In this document: one piece after another, positions 36,297-44,729 of the stretch
How positions within the stretch are numbered: the stretch's first letter is position 1
Layout of the letters: the number at the start of each line of letters is the position of its first letter
Source: Collinsella sp. AF33-16
Lineage (GTDB): Bacteria; Actinomycetota; Coriobacteriia; Coriobacteriales; Coriobacteriaceae
Direction: 5' to 3'
NCBI RefSeq assembly: GCF_003475325.1
Contig: NZ_QRQC01000009.1
Span: forward strand, 1 to 64,000
Length of the DNA: 64,000 bases
The notes under the pieces: generated by a model
What the model was told of the DNA's origin: nothing
Seen by the model: the letters and a program-made list of their open reading frames with translations, nothing else
The model's database searches: none
Position numbers and translations under genes: made by a program

Positions 36297-37337
36297 ATGT
36301 CTGAGCTCAACCCCGTCCGCATTGCCGTTATCGGCGCCGGCGCCATGGGCCGCAACCACATCCGCTTTGTCACCGAGGAGCCCGAGGCCGAGCTCGTCGC
36401 CATCGCCGACGCCTTTGAGGGCGCCCGCGCCACGGCCGAGGCCGCCGGCGTGCCGTTTTACACCGATCCCGCTCAGATGATGGACGAGGTCAAGCCCGAG
36501 GCCGTCATCATCGCCACGCCCAACGACCTGCACCTGGGCGTTGCCCGCGAGGCTGTGAAGCGCAACATCGTGCCGCTGGTCGAAAAGCCGATCTCCAACG
36601 ATCTCGAGGATGCCCAGGCCTTCGCCGCCGAGGCCGAGACCGCCGGCGTGCCCGTGCTCGTGGGTCAGCACCGTCGCCACAACCCCTTCGTCAACAAGGC
36701 CAAGGAGATCATCGAGTCCGGCGAGCTGGGCAAGCTCACCGTGTCGAGCTTCCACTACATGATCTATAAGAATGACGAGTACTTCGATGTCGAGTGGCGC
36801 CGCAAGAAGGGTGCCGGCCCGATTCTGGTCAACCTGGTGCACGACGTCGACCTGCTCCGTTACCTGCTGGGCGAGCCCGTTGCCGTCCAGGGTATGCAGT
36901 CCAGCGCCGCCCGCGGTTTTGAGACCGAGGACTCCGCCGTGGTCAACGTCCGTTTTGCCGATGGCGCGCTCGCGAGCATGACCATCTCCGACGCCACCGC
37001 CAGCCCCTGGAACTGGGAGGCGACCGCCCGCGAGGACCCGCAGTACCGCCCCTTCGACGCCGATGCCTACTTCATCGGCGGCACTAAAGGCGCCCTGTCG
37101 CTGCCCCGCCTGCACCAGTTCTCCTACGACGGCGCCTCCAACTGGCACAAGCCGCTGCAGATGGAGATCCCGGCCGTGGACCCGGCGCTGCCGCACAAGA
37201 TGCAGCTCAAGCACTTTGTGAAGGTTGTCCGCCGCGAGGTCGAGCCCGTCGTGACCCCCGCCGATAACGTCAAGACGCTCACGCTTCTCAACGCCATCAA
37301 GGAGGCCGCCGAGACCGGCCAGCTCGTCGAGCTGTAA
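36297..37337 (+). CDS. Gfo/Idh/MocA family oxidoreductase
   Basis: 346-residue NAD(P)-dependent sugar dehydrogenase-like protein. The Rossmann motif is AVIGAGAMGRNH; the cofactor/catalytic EKP motif is in LVEKPISNDLEDA; and the HDVDLLRYLLGEP stretch carries the conserved D-x-x-H-type substrate region. It is last in the LysR-controlled cluster and suggests that the cluster handles a polyol, inositol or sugar acid by successive oxidation or epimerisation (inference). Confidence 0.9.
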   Translation: MSELNPVRIAVIGAGAMGRNHIRFVTEEPEAELVAIADAFEGARATAEAAGVPFYTDPAQMMDEVKPEAVIIATPNDLHLGVAREAVKRNIVPLVEKPISNDLEDAQAFAAEAETAGVPVLVGQHRRHNPFVNKAKEIIESGELGKLTVSSFHYMIYKNDEYFDVEWRRKKGAGPILVNLVHDVDLLRYLLGEPVAVQGMQSSAARGFETEDSAVVNVRFADGALASMTISDATASPWNWEATAREDPQYRPFDADAYFIGGTKGALSLPRLHQFSYDGASNWHKPLQMEIPAVDPALPHKMQLKHFVKVVRREVEPVVTPADNVKTLTLLNAIKEAAETGQLVEL

Positions 37338-37408
37338 TGCCCCAGGGCGGATCGCGGCAAACCCCCTACCGAGTCCCTCGGTCTGCCCTCGACAAGCCCC
37401 TCTTCTTT

Positions 37409-37443
37409 GCCCCGCGAGCAGCCTCCTGCCCACGGGGCTTTTT
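37409..37443 (+). terminator. Intrinsic terminator after Gfo/Idh gene
   Basis: GCCCCG pairs with CGGGGC, directly followed by TTTTT; an alternative stem AAGCCCC/GGGGCTT also ends at the T-run. Confidence 0.65.
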
Positions 37444-37503
37444 GCTACTTCGCTGACGATTTTTCTGAGACGGGGGCCTTTTGCACCTCAGCTTGATTCG
37501 TTC

Positions 37504-37664
37504 GCCACGAAATGGGCCTATCTACTACGTTTAACCGATCACCCTCAACCATGCCAAATTTCGCGAAATAAAAACCGCAGGTAAACAGCTTGCCGATTTT
37601 CGGTAAAACCAGGCACGGTCGACCCATACGGTTCAAACGTAGTAGATGGGTCGTTTTCGTGGCG
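37504..37664. repeat. Long imperfect inverted repeat
   Basis: Arms of about 34 bp (37504-37537 and 37629-37664) share the core TCTACTACGTTT and the outer GCCACGAAA. The roughly 90 bp centre has further short pairing (GCCGATTTTCGGT). It lies upstream of tex. A MITE-like or structured-RNA origin is possible. The remainder of 37338-37745 shows only the terminator. Confidence 0.7.
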
Positions 37665-37745
37665 CGGCTCCAAAACAGTCTTTTGGGACGGGTGGTATCC
37701 TTGGTAGCCCTGTGCCGCAAACGCACCTTAAACGCAAGGAGTCCC

Positions 37746-39893
37746 ATGGATCTTATCGCCCAGCTCGCCCGCGAGCTCAACCTTAAGGTCGCCAACGTCG
37801 AGGCGGCCGTCAAGCTCATCGACGAGGGCAACACCATCCCCTTTATCTCGCGCTACCGCAAGGAAGCCACGGGCGGCATGGACGACGTCGCCCTGCGCGC
37901 ACTCGACGAACGCCTGTCCTACCTGCGCAATCTTGAGCAGCGCAAAGAGGACGTCATCCTGCTCATCGATGCCCAGGGCAAACTCACGCCCGAGCTCGAA
38001 CAGCAGATTCGCGAGGCCACGCAGCTCCAGCGTGTCGAGGACCTCTACAAACCCTACCGCAAAAAGCGCATGACCCGCGCGCAGAAGGCCCGAGAGGCGG
38101 GCCTGGAGCCGCTCGCCAATATGATCATTATGCAGGCCTCGGCCAAGGGCAGCGCGCTCGACGCCGCCGCAGCCTACGTCAACGAGGAGGCCGGCTTCGA
38201 CACGCCCGAGAAGGCGCTCGCCGGCGCCGCCGACATCGTGGCCGAAACGGTGGCCGAGGACCCCGAGAACGTCGCCGACCTGCGCGCCTTTACGCAAAAC
38301 ACCGCCGACATCGTCGTCGAGGCCACCGACCCCGCCGAGAAGACCCCCTACGAGCCGTACTACAGCTATGATGAGCCGCTGCGCCGTATACCCAACCACC
38401 GCGTGCTGGCTATCGACCGCGGTGAGCGCGAGGGCAAGCTCCGCGTGCGCGTGAACGTCGACGGCGCCGCCGCCACGGCGCGCCTCGGCAGCCGCTGGCC
38501 CCGTCGCCAAGGCGTCTTCGCTCCCGTCTTTGACGCCGCCATCGCCGACGGCTACAAACGCCTTATGGCCCCCTCGTTGGAGCGCGAGGCCCGCGCCAAG
38601 CTCACCGTCCGCGCCCAGACCGAGGCCATCAACGTCTTTGCCAAGAATCTCGAGGGCCTGCTCTCGGCCCGCCCCGTCCGCGGCGCCCGCGTGCTCGCAC
38701 TCGACCCGGGCTACCGCACCGGCTGCAAGGTCGCCGTCATGGACGAGACCGGCAAGCTACTCGACCACGGCGTGGTCTATCCCACCAAGCCGCGCCACGA
38801 CGTCGCCGGCACCAAGTGCGAGCTCGCCCGCCTCGTCAAGAAGGACGACGTCAACACCATCGTCATTGGCAACGGCACCGCCAGCCGCGAGACCGAGGAA
38901 GTCGTCTCCGAATTCATCGCCGAGCAGGCGCCTGGACTGCGATACACCATCGTCAACGAGGCCGGCGCATCGGTGTACTCCGCCTCCGAGCTCGCCAGCC
39001 AGGAATATCCCGACCTGGACGTCACCGTGCGCGGCGCCATGAGTCTGGGCCGCCGTCTGCAGGACCCGCTGGCAGAGCTCGTCAAGATTCCGCCCCAGTC
39101 CATCGGCGTTGGCCAGTACCAACACGACCTTGACCAGGCCGAGCTTTCGCGCACCCTGGGCCACGTGGTGGAAGACGTCGTCAACCGCGTGGGCGTCGAC
39201 GTCAACACCGCAAGCGCGAGCCTGCTGGGATACGTATCGGGCATTACGCCGAGCGTGGCCAAAAACATCGTGGCATACCGCGAGGAAAACGGCGCCTTTA
39301 CCGATCGCCGCCAGCTCAAGAAGGTCCCCAAGCTGGGACCCAAGGCATATCTCAACGCTGCGGGCTTCCTGCGCATCAGCGGCGGCAAGAACCCGCTCGA
39401 CGCAACAAGCGTCCACCCCGAGAGCTACGAGGTGGCCACGGCCGTCCTAGAATGCGCCGGCGTTAAAGCAAGCGAGCTCAGCCGCGGCGGCGTGCCCGAC
39501 ATCGAGCGCCGCCTGGGCAGCATCTCGGCGCTGGCAAGCGACCTGAACTGCGGCACCCTCACGCTCATCGACATCGTCAACGAGCTCAAGAAGCCCGGCC
39601 GCGACCCGCGCGACGACGCGCCCGAGGTGGTCTTTAGCCGCTCAGCACTTTCCATCGACGACCTGGAACCCGGCATGGAGCTCAAGGGCACGGTGCGCAA
39701 CGTCGTCGACTTTGGCGCCTTCGTCGACGTGGGCGTGCACCAGGACGGCCTCGTGCACATCTCCAAGCTGGCCAACCGCTTTGTCAAGCACCCGAGCGAC
39801 GTGGTGCGCGTCGGCGACACGGTCAAGGTATGGGTCGAGAAGGTCGATCGCGACCGCAAGAAGATCTCCCTCACCATGGTGCAGGGGAAATAA
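37746..39893 (+). CDS. tex: Tex-type transcription accessory protein
   Basis: RNA-binding, RNA-polymerase-associated protein of 715 residues. Domains in order: N-terminal helical Tex domain (IPFISRYRKEATGGMDDVALR), YqgF/RuvC-like domain (ARVLALDPGYRTGCKVAV), helix-hairpin-helix pair (VGVDVNTASASLLGYVSGI) and a C-terminal S1 domain (GTVRNVVDFGAFVDVGVHQD). The ATG at 37746 with AAGGAG upstream is the true start; the open frame runs 52 codons further into the repeat. Confidence 0.95.
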   Translation: MDLIAQLARELNLKVANVEAAVKLIDEGNTIPFISRYRKEATGGMDDVALRALDERLSYLRNLEQRKEDVILLIDAQGKLTPELEQQIREATQLQRVEDLYKPYRKKRMTRAQKAREAGLEPLANMIIMQASAKGSALDAAAAYVNEEAGFDTPEKALAGAADIVAETVAEDPENVADLRAFTQNTADIVVEATDPAEKTPYEPYYSYDEPLRRIPNHRVLAIDRGEREGKLRVRVNVDGAAATARLGSRWPRRQGVFAPVFDAAIADGYKRLMAPSLEREARAKLTVRAQTEAINVFAKNLEGLLSARPVRGARVLALDPGYRTGCKVAVMDETGKLLDHGVVYPTKPRHDVAGTKCELARLVKKDDVNTIVIGNGTASRETEEVVSEFIAEQAPGLRYTIVNEAGASVYSASELASQEYPDLDVTVRGAMSLGRRLQDPLAELVKIPPQSIGVGQYQHDLDQAELSRTLGHVVEDVVNRVGVDVNTASASLLGYVSGITPSVAKNIVAYREENGAFTDRRQLKKVPKLGPKAYLNAAGFLRISGGKNPLDATSVHPESYEVATAVLECAGVKASELSRGGVPDIERRLGSISALASDLNCGTLTLIDIVNELKKPGRDPRDDAPEVVFSRSALSIDDLEPGMELKGTVRNVVDFGAFVDVGVHQDGLVHISKLANRFVKHPSDVVRVGDTVKVWVEKVDRDRKKISLTMVQGK

Positions 39894-39903
39894 ACCGCCA
39901 AAG

Positions 39904-40118
39904 CAAGGGTACCCCCTGTAGCAGCGTGCAAAATCGCGAGTATTCTGCAATTTCCGCCGCTCCGAACGCCCCTCAGAGGCAATAAAGTCACAAACAGCCC
40001 CCGTTTTAGCGTCGTCAGAGCCAAAACGGGGGCTGTTCCGTGCTTCAACCAGCAAGGTAAAAGCCTTTACCTTGCTGAATACTCTCAATTTTGCACGTCG
40101 CAGGCGGGGGTACCTTTG
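39904..40118. repeat. 215 bp nested palindrome
   Basis: CAAGGGTACCCCC and GGGGGTACCTTTG close the outer stem, which continues through GTGCAAAAT/ATTTTGCAC and GAGTATT/AATACTC. Inside are two perfect hairpins: AACAGCCCCCGTTTT/AAAACGGGGGCTGTT (39993-40037) and AGCAAGGTAAA/TTTACCTTGCT (40051-40076). It lies between tex and the transaldolase remnant, ending 1 bp before the remnant's stop codon. The layout resembles the family A elements, but the sequence is unrelated. Confidence 0.75.
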
Positions 40119-40119
40119 C

Positions 40120-40164
40120 CTACGGCAGGATATGGAAGCCGAGTGCTAACTTGCCGGCAAGCTC
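40120..40164 (-). pseudogene. Duplicated 3' end of a transaldolase gene
   Basis: On the minus strand this encodes ELAGKLALGFHILP and a stop. The intact gene 110 bp away ends AKDIAALGFHILP and a stop. The DNA is similar but not identical (TAG versus TAA stop, several silent changes), so this is either a diverged tandem duplicate whose body was lost or a duplication made when the hairpin at 40175-40244 inserted. Confidence 0.6.
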
Positions 40165-40174
40165 GTGTCGGCAG

Positions 40175-40244
40175 CCCCGGCCTTTCCTTTGCCTAGCGCG
40201 GCCCTCGCGAAGCGCGTGAGCGATAGGGAAAGGAAAGGCCGGGG
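40175..40244. repeat. Perfect 16 bp hairpin between transaldolase ends
   Basis: CCCCGGCCTTTCCTTT and its exact complement enclose a 38 bp loop with its own GCGCG..CGCGT pairing. A second short stem, GCGAAC/GTTCGCG, fills the space up to the transaldolase stop. Confidence 0.7.
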
Positions 40245-40275
40245 CGAACAACCCGCGGCGCAGCCAGTGTTCGCG

Positions 40276-40980
40276 TTACGGCAAGATATGGAAGCCCAAA
40301 GCGGCGATATCCTTGGCAAAGCCACGCACGGTATCGAGCGAGACCTCGTACGGATCGCGACCGATGTTCTTGCGCTTGGCCAGGATGCCGTTGGGCACCG
40401 TGATGATCTGGCAACCGCAGGCCTGCGCCTGGTAAATGTTGATGAGCTCGCGCGTGGATGCCCACAGGACCTCGCAGCTGGGCTTGGCGGCGGCCTTCTT
40501 GACCGACTCCGTCATAAACGGAATGGGGTCGACACCGGTATCGGCGATACGGCCGGCAAAAAGCGAGATGATGGACGGCGTTTCGGCGTCAACGGCCTCG
40601 ACCATCTCGTCGACCTGCGCGGGCGTAAAGATGGTGGTGACGTTGACCTTGATGCCGTCGGTGGAAAGCTTGCGCACCAGCTCGGCCGTGGACTCGCCCT
40701 TGGTGGTCACGCACGGAATCTTGACGTAGACGTTCTCGGCCCAGGTAGCGATCTCGCGGGCCTCGACCTCCATGGTCTCGACGTCGTCGGCAAAGACCTC
40801 AAACGAGACGGACACATCGGTGATGTGGGTCAGGACCTCCTTGGCAAACGCGCGGTAATCCGTCACGCCGCCCTTCTTCATAAGGGACGGGTTGGTCGTG
40901 AAACCCTGAACGTTGCCGTTCTCGTACATGTCGAGCATGCCCTCGAGGTTTGCACCGTCAGCGAACACCTTGATTGCCAT
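40276..40980 (-). CDS. Transaldolase (TalC/FSA-like subfamily)
   Basis: Small-type transaldolase of 234 residues from the ATG at 40980. It transfers dihydroxyacetone units in the non-oxidative pentose phosphate pathway; close relatives act as fructose-6-phosphate aldolase. The Schiff-base lysine is Lys87 in ENVYVKIPC. The N-terminal VFADGANLE and GFTTNPSLM are family motifs, as is FAGRIADTG near residue 142. The frame opens eight codons earlier without a better ribosome-binding site. Activity cannot be decided from motifs alone. Confidence 0.9.
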   Translation of the reverse strand: MAIKVFADGANLEGMLDMYENGNVQGFTTNPSLMKKGGVTDYRAFAKEVLTHITDVSVSFEVFADDVETMEVEAREIATWAENVYVKIPCVTTKGESTAELVRKLSTDGIKVNVTTIFTPAQVDEMVEAVDAETPSIISLFAGRIADTGVDPIPFMTESVKKAAAKPSCEVLWASTRELINIYQAQACGCQIITVPNGILAKRKNIGRDPYEVSLDTVRGFAKDIAALGFHILP

Positions 40981-41173
40981 CTGCCTGATTCCTTTCGCTT
41001 GCACACGGCCGGTAAACTGCTAAACACTTTACCTACGTTTATCAAGGCGTGAACTGCGGTTTTTTATCTTCTCGGCGAACGGTATAAACACCTCAGTATT
41101 TGGATTGATAAATCGATTGAGCATGCAAAAGCAAAGAGTCGCAGTTTGAGCAAACGTCAGAAGGCGAGATTCA

Positions 41174-42001
41174 TTAGATGAGGCCGAAATGTTGCATCGC
41201 TGTGACGGTGCCATCGTGTGCGACATCGTCGGTCACGTAGTCGGCGACTGCCTTGACCTCGGGCATGGCGTTGCCCATGGCTACAGCCGTCTCGACGGCG
41301 GCGAGCATACCCAGATCGTTGCCGGAATCGCCAAAGCCAAAGGTGCGCGCGTTGCCGGTGCGACCCAGGTATTCCAGCGCTCGCGCCACGCCCACGCCCT
41401 TGTCGATGCCCTTGGGGCTCAGCTCGCGATTCTGACCACCGGTGTTGCACAGCTCAAACTCGCGCTCGATAAAGCCGTCATCGTTGGCTACGCGAGCCAG
41501 GTCGTACGCGTTAATGCGCACCTTGCCTACGCGCAAGCGGCCATCGATGCGCATCTGATCGGTGCCATGCACCACGCCGGCGCCTAGCAGAAATGACTGT
41601 TCGACACCAACTGGCTCAAGTGAATAGGTGGCACCGTTCGTCTCGAACAATGCCTCGCCGCCCGCCACAGTAATGCGACGCGCGAGCTCCTCAACAATGT
41701 CCTCGTCAATGCAGTCCTCGTGTGCCACGCGGCCCTCGACCTCGAGCGTGGCCCCCGCCATGGCAACGATACCCGCCGGGTTCAGCGCGCGCAGGCCATC
41801 GGCAATCAGCCACAAGGGGCGACCCGTGCAGATAAATGCCTGGTGACCCGCATTGCGCAGGCGACCAAATGCATCGACAACGGCCTTCGACGGATGGATT
41901 GCATTGAAGTCCTTATCGGTCATATCGTCGGGATCGAACGACGTCAGCGTGCCGTCCACGTCAAAAAAGAGCACAGCGGGTTCGGGACACGCATCAATCA
42001 T
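41174..42001 (-). CDS. HAD superfamily (Cof-type) phosphatase
   Basis: 275-residue cytoplasmic hydrolase. HAD motif I is FFDVDGTLTS (nucleophile Asp), motif II ICTGRP, motif III the lysine in LSPKGIDKG, and motif IV GFGDSGNDLGML. The C2B-type cap domain indicates a sugar-phosphate or nucleotide phosphatase of the Cof group. The ATG at 42001 has AAAGGA upstream. Substrate unknown. The 170 bp to the transaldolase gene contains no clear signal. Confidence 0.9.
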   Translation of the reverse strand: MIDACPEPAVLFFDVDGTLTSFDPDDMTDKDFNAIHPSKAVVDAFGRLRNAGHQAFICTGRPLWLIADGLRALNPAGIVAMAGATLEVEGRVAHEDCIDEDIVEELARRITVAGGEALFETNGATYSLEPVGVEQSFLLGAGVVHGTDQMRIDGRLRVGKVRINAYDLARVANDDGFIEREFELCNTGGQNRELSPKGIDKGVGVARALEYLGRTGNARTFGFGDSGNDLGMLAAVETAVAMGNAMPEVKAVADYVTDDVAHDGTVTAMQHFGLI

Positions 42002-42076
42002 ATGGGTTCCTTTCGAGGATAAGGGCAAACGAAGCATCCATCATATAATGGAGCGACGCAACCAGAGAGGTCACCC

Positions 42077-44635
42077 ATGGAATTTTACGCAAGCTGCCCC
42101 GAGGGCTTTGAGTCCGCACTCGCCGATGAGCTTAAACGCCTCGGGCTTTCGCATGTCCGCCGCCTGAAGGGCCGCGCTACATTTGAGGGCGAGCTCGAAG
42201 AAGGCTACCGCGCCTGCCTGTGGTCGCGCCTGGCCAGCCGCGTGTTTGTGGTGCTCGGGCGCTTTGGGGCACAGGATGCCGATGAGTTGTACGACAGCGT
42301 TTACGACATCGCCTGGGAGACCATCATCCGCCCCGGCGCCACCATCGCCATTACCGCCCGCGGCGTGACCGAGCAGCTGCGCAACACGCGCTTCTCGGCC
42401 CTGCGTGCCAAAGACGCGCTGTGCGACCGCCTGGCCGAGACCACGGGACGTCGCGCCGATGTCGATGCCGCCGACCCCGATGTTCACCTACTGCTTTCGC
42501 TGCGCCAGCGCCGCGCGAGCATAAGCCTAGACCTTTCGGGCGACCCGCTGTTCAAACGCCTGCCGCCCGCTGCGACTCGTGCCGGCGAGGGCGCACACGT
42601 GTTGCGCCCCGACTACGCCGCCCTGGTGCTGGCGCAGGTCGGCTGGACCGCACTATGCGAGCGCGAGCTGACGGCCGACGATTACGAGAACGAAGCCCTT
42701 CCCACGCTGATCGATGCCTCGTGCGCCGGCGGCGGCCTGCTGCTGGAGGCCGTGAACATTCTGACCGACCGCGCCCCGGGCGTCGCACGCGAGCGCTGGG
42801 GCTTTGAGGGCTGGCAGCTGCACGATGCCGCCCTGTGGGAGCAGCTGCTTGCCGAGGCGCGCGGGCGCGAGGCGGCGGCGCGCGAACGCCAGGCGCGCAT
42901 CGTTGCCGTAGACATTGACCCTGCCGCCCGCAAGACCGCTGAGCGCATGGTCAAGTGTGCCGGCTACAAGCGCTTTGTCGATTTTTGCGCCGCCAAGTCC
43001 GCCACCGTGCTGGACCACGCAGGTGCCGTTGCCGGTGCCGCCCTGGTCGCGGACACGACCGAGACCCCGCTTTCGCTCATGCACGATGCCATGACGCTGG
43101 TCGGCGAGCTGCGCCGCGCGCCCGAGCTCGCTTCGGCACCGGTCGCCGCACTCACCCGCGATGGCCTTATGGCCCGTGCGCTCCATGCCGAGCCCGAGCG
43201 CTCGATCGCCGTCATGCCCAATAACGAGGAGGCGGCTCTTGAGGTTTGGCCCTCGCTCGATCATGCTGCCGCGGCATTCGAAGCTGCGACCAGCGCAGAT
43301 GCCGAGGAGCAGACCGCAGATGCCCAAGGCGAAGCCGCCAACACCCCCATGCCCGAACCCGCCGCCACGCTCGATCTGGGCGACGGCAAGCCGCTGCCCG
43401 TGCTCATCCCCGAGTCTGAGCAGTTCGCCAACCGCCTGCGCAAGAACGCCCGCCTGCGTCGCAAATGGGCAAAGCGCGAGGGCGTGAGCTGCTACCGCGT
43501 CTACGATGCCGACCTGCCCGACTACTCCGCCGCCATCGACCTGTACGAGGGCTGCCCGCAGACGCCGGGCCGCTGGCTCGTCATCGCCGAATACGCCGCA
43601 CCCAAGACCATCGATCCTGCGCTGGCCCAGGCCCGCATGCTCGACATCTTGGCCATCGCGCCGCGCATCCTGGATGTTCCGGCCGAGCACGTGCACGCCA
43701 AGGCCCGCATGCGTTCGCGCGGCGGCTCGCAGTACGGCAAGCAGGGCGCCGGCAAGGGCGGCCCGGGCGAGCGCGCCAACATCGCGCGCCGTCGCCTGCC
43801 GCTCATCGAGGAGGGCGGCCTTACCTTTGCCGTCAACTTTGACGACTATCTGGACGTGGGCATCTTCTTGGACCACCGCGTCACCCGCAACCTAGTGCGC
43901 GAGCACGCCAAGCAGGCGCGCCGCTTCCTCAACCTGTTTGCCTACACCGGCACTGCCACCTGCTATGCGGCAGACGGCGGCGTCGAGGAGACCGTGACGG
44001 TCGACCTCTCGAACACCTATCTGGACTGGGCCGAGCGCAATATGCGTCAGAACGGCTTTGTGGGCCCGCAGCATCACTTTGTGCGCGACGACGTGCTCGC
44101 CTGGATTCGCGACCAGCGTCAGACGCGCAACCGCTGGGACCTGATCTTTGTCGACCCGCCCACGTTTTCGAACTCGTCCAAGATGGGCCGCCGTACCTGG
44201 GATGTCCAGCGCGACCATGTTGAGCTTTTGGCCGGCGTGTCGCGCCTGCTCGCACAGGGCGGTCATGCCATCTTTAGCTGCAATCTGCGCGGCTTCCGCC
44301 CCGAGACGCGCAAGCTCGCGCGCGCGGGCGTTGTGCTGGAGGACATTACGGCGCAGACCATCCCCGAGGACTTCGCACGCAACCAAAAGGTGCACCATTG
44401 CTATATCGTGCGCCGCCTGCCCATCGAGGACGCCATGGCCGAAGCCGGCTTTAGCGCCGAGGAGATTACCGAGCGAACCGAGGAACTGCGCAACCCCGAC
44501 GCCCGCAAGCCTCGTGCAACGGCGCCCGCGCACGCGCAGGCCGGAGACCGAGGGCCGCGCGGCGACGGCAAGCCCGCCTGCGCAGGTAAGCCCAAAAAGA
44601 AGAAGTTCTACGCCAGCAAGCCCAAGGGCAAATAA
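42077..44635 (+). CDS. rlmKL: RlmKL-type fused 23S rRNA methyltransferase with degenerate RlmL half
   Basis: 852 residues. N-terminal THUMP region (1-155), an RlmL-like domain (about 160-400), and a C-terminal RlmK domain (about 440-790) with the catalytic IFVDPPTFSNSSKM near residue 691 and LNLFAYTGTATCYA as SAM motif I. In the RlmL half motif I is DASCAGGGLLLEA (213-225), in place of P-x-CGSGTLLIEA, and the NPPYG catalytic motif expected after the SAM-binding strands is not found; an Ala/Glu-rich stretch occupies the region. The C-terminal tail is basic (GKPKKKKFYASKPKGK). RlmK activity (m7G2069) is likely; RlmL activity (m2G2445) is doubtful. Confidence 0.88.
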   Translation: MEFYASCPEGFESALADELKRLGLSHVRRLKGRATFEGELEEGYRACLWSRLASRVFVVLGRFGAQDADELYDSVYDIAWETIIRPGATIAITARGVTEQLRNTRFSALRAKDALCDRLAETTGRRADVDAADPDVHLLLSLRQRRASISLDLSGDPLFKRLPPAATRAGEGAHVLRPDYAALVLAQVGWTALCERELTADDYENEALPTLIDASCAGGGLLLEAVNILTDRAPGVARERWGFEGWQLHDAALWEQLLAEARGREAAARERQARIVAVDIDPAARKTAERMVKCAGYKRFVDFCAAKSATVLDHAGAVAGAALVADTTETPLSLMHDAMTLVGELRRAPELASAPVAALTRDGLMARALHAEPERSIAVMPNNEEAALEVWPSLDHAAAAFEAATSADAEEQTADAQGEAANTPMPEPAATLDLGDGKPLPVLIPESEQFANRLRKNARLRRKWAKREGVSCYRVYDADLPDYSAAIDLYEGCPQTPGRWLVIAEYAAPKTIDPALAQARMLDILAIAPRILDVPAEHVHAKARMRSRGGSQYGKQGAGKGGPGERANIARRRLPLIEEGGLTFAVNFDDYLDVGIFLDHRVTRNLVREHAKQARRFLNLFAYTGTATCYAADGGVEETVTVDLSNTYLDWAERNMRQNGFVGPQHHFVRDDVLAWIRDQRQTRNRWDLIFVDPPTFSNSSKMGRRTWDVQRDHVELLAGVSRLLAQGGHAIFSCNLRGFRPETRKLARAGVVLEDITAQTIPEDFARNQKVHHCYIVRRLPIEDAMAEAGFSAEEITERTEELRNPDARKPRATAPAHAQAGDRGPRGDGKPACAGKPKKKKFYASKPKGK

Positions 44636-44640
44636 CAAAG

Positions 44641-44703
44641 TTGCGGTGGAATACGGACTGTTTTGCCTGGAATTAGGCAAATTTAGACCGTATTTCAACG
44701 CAA
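44641..44703. terminator. Nested hairpin between convergent genes
   Basis: TTGCGGTGGAATACGG pairs with CCGTATTTCAACGCAA allowing a few mismatches, and the inner TTTGCCT pairs with AGGCAAA. Placed between the ends of rlmKL and kdpE, it probably ends both transcripts. Confidence 0.55.
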
Positions 44704-44729
44704 TTCATATTGGGATGGCGGATGCCGAC

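Noticed and set aside
41029..41226. 65-codon minus-strand frame between the HAD and transaldolase genes
   Set aside because: It overlaps the end of the HAD gene in another frame and has no ribosome-binding site.
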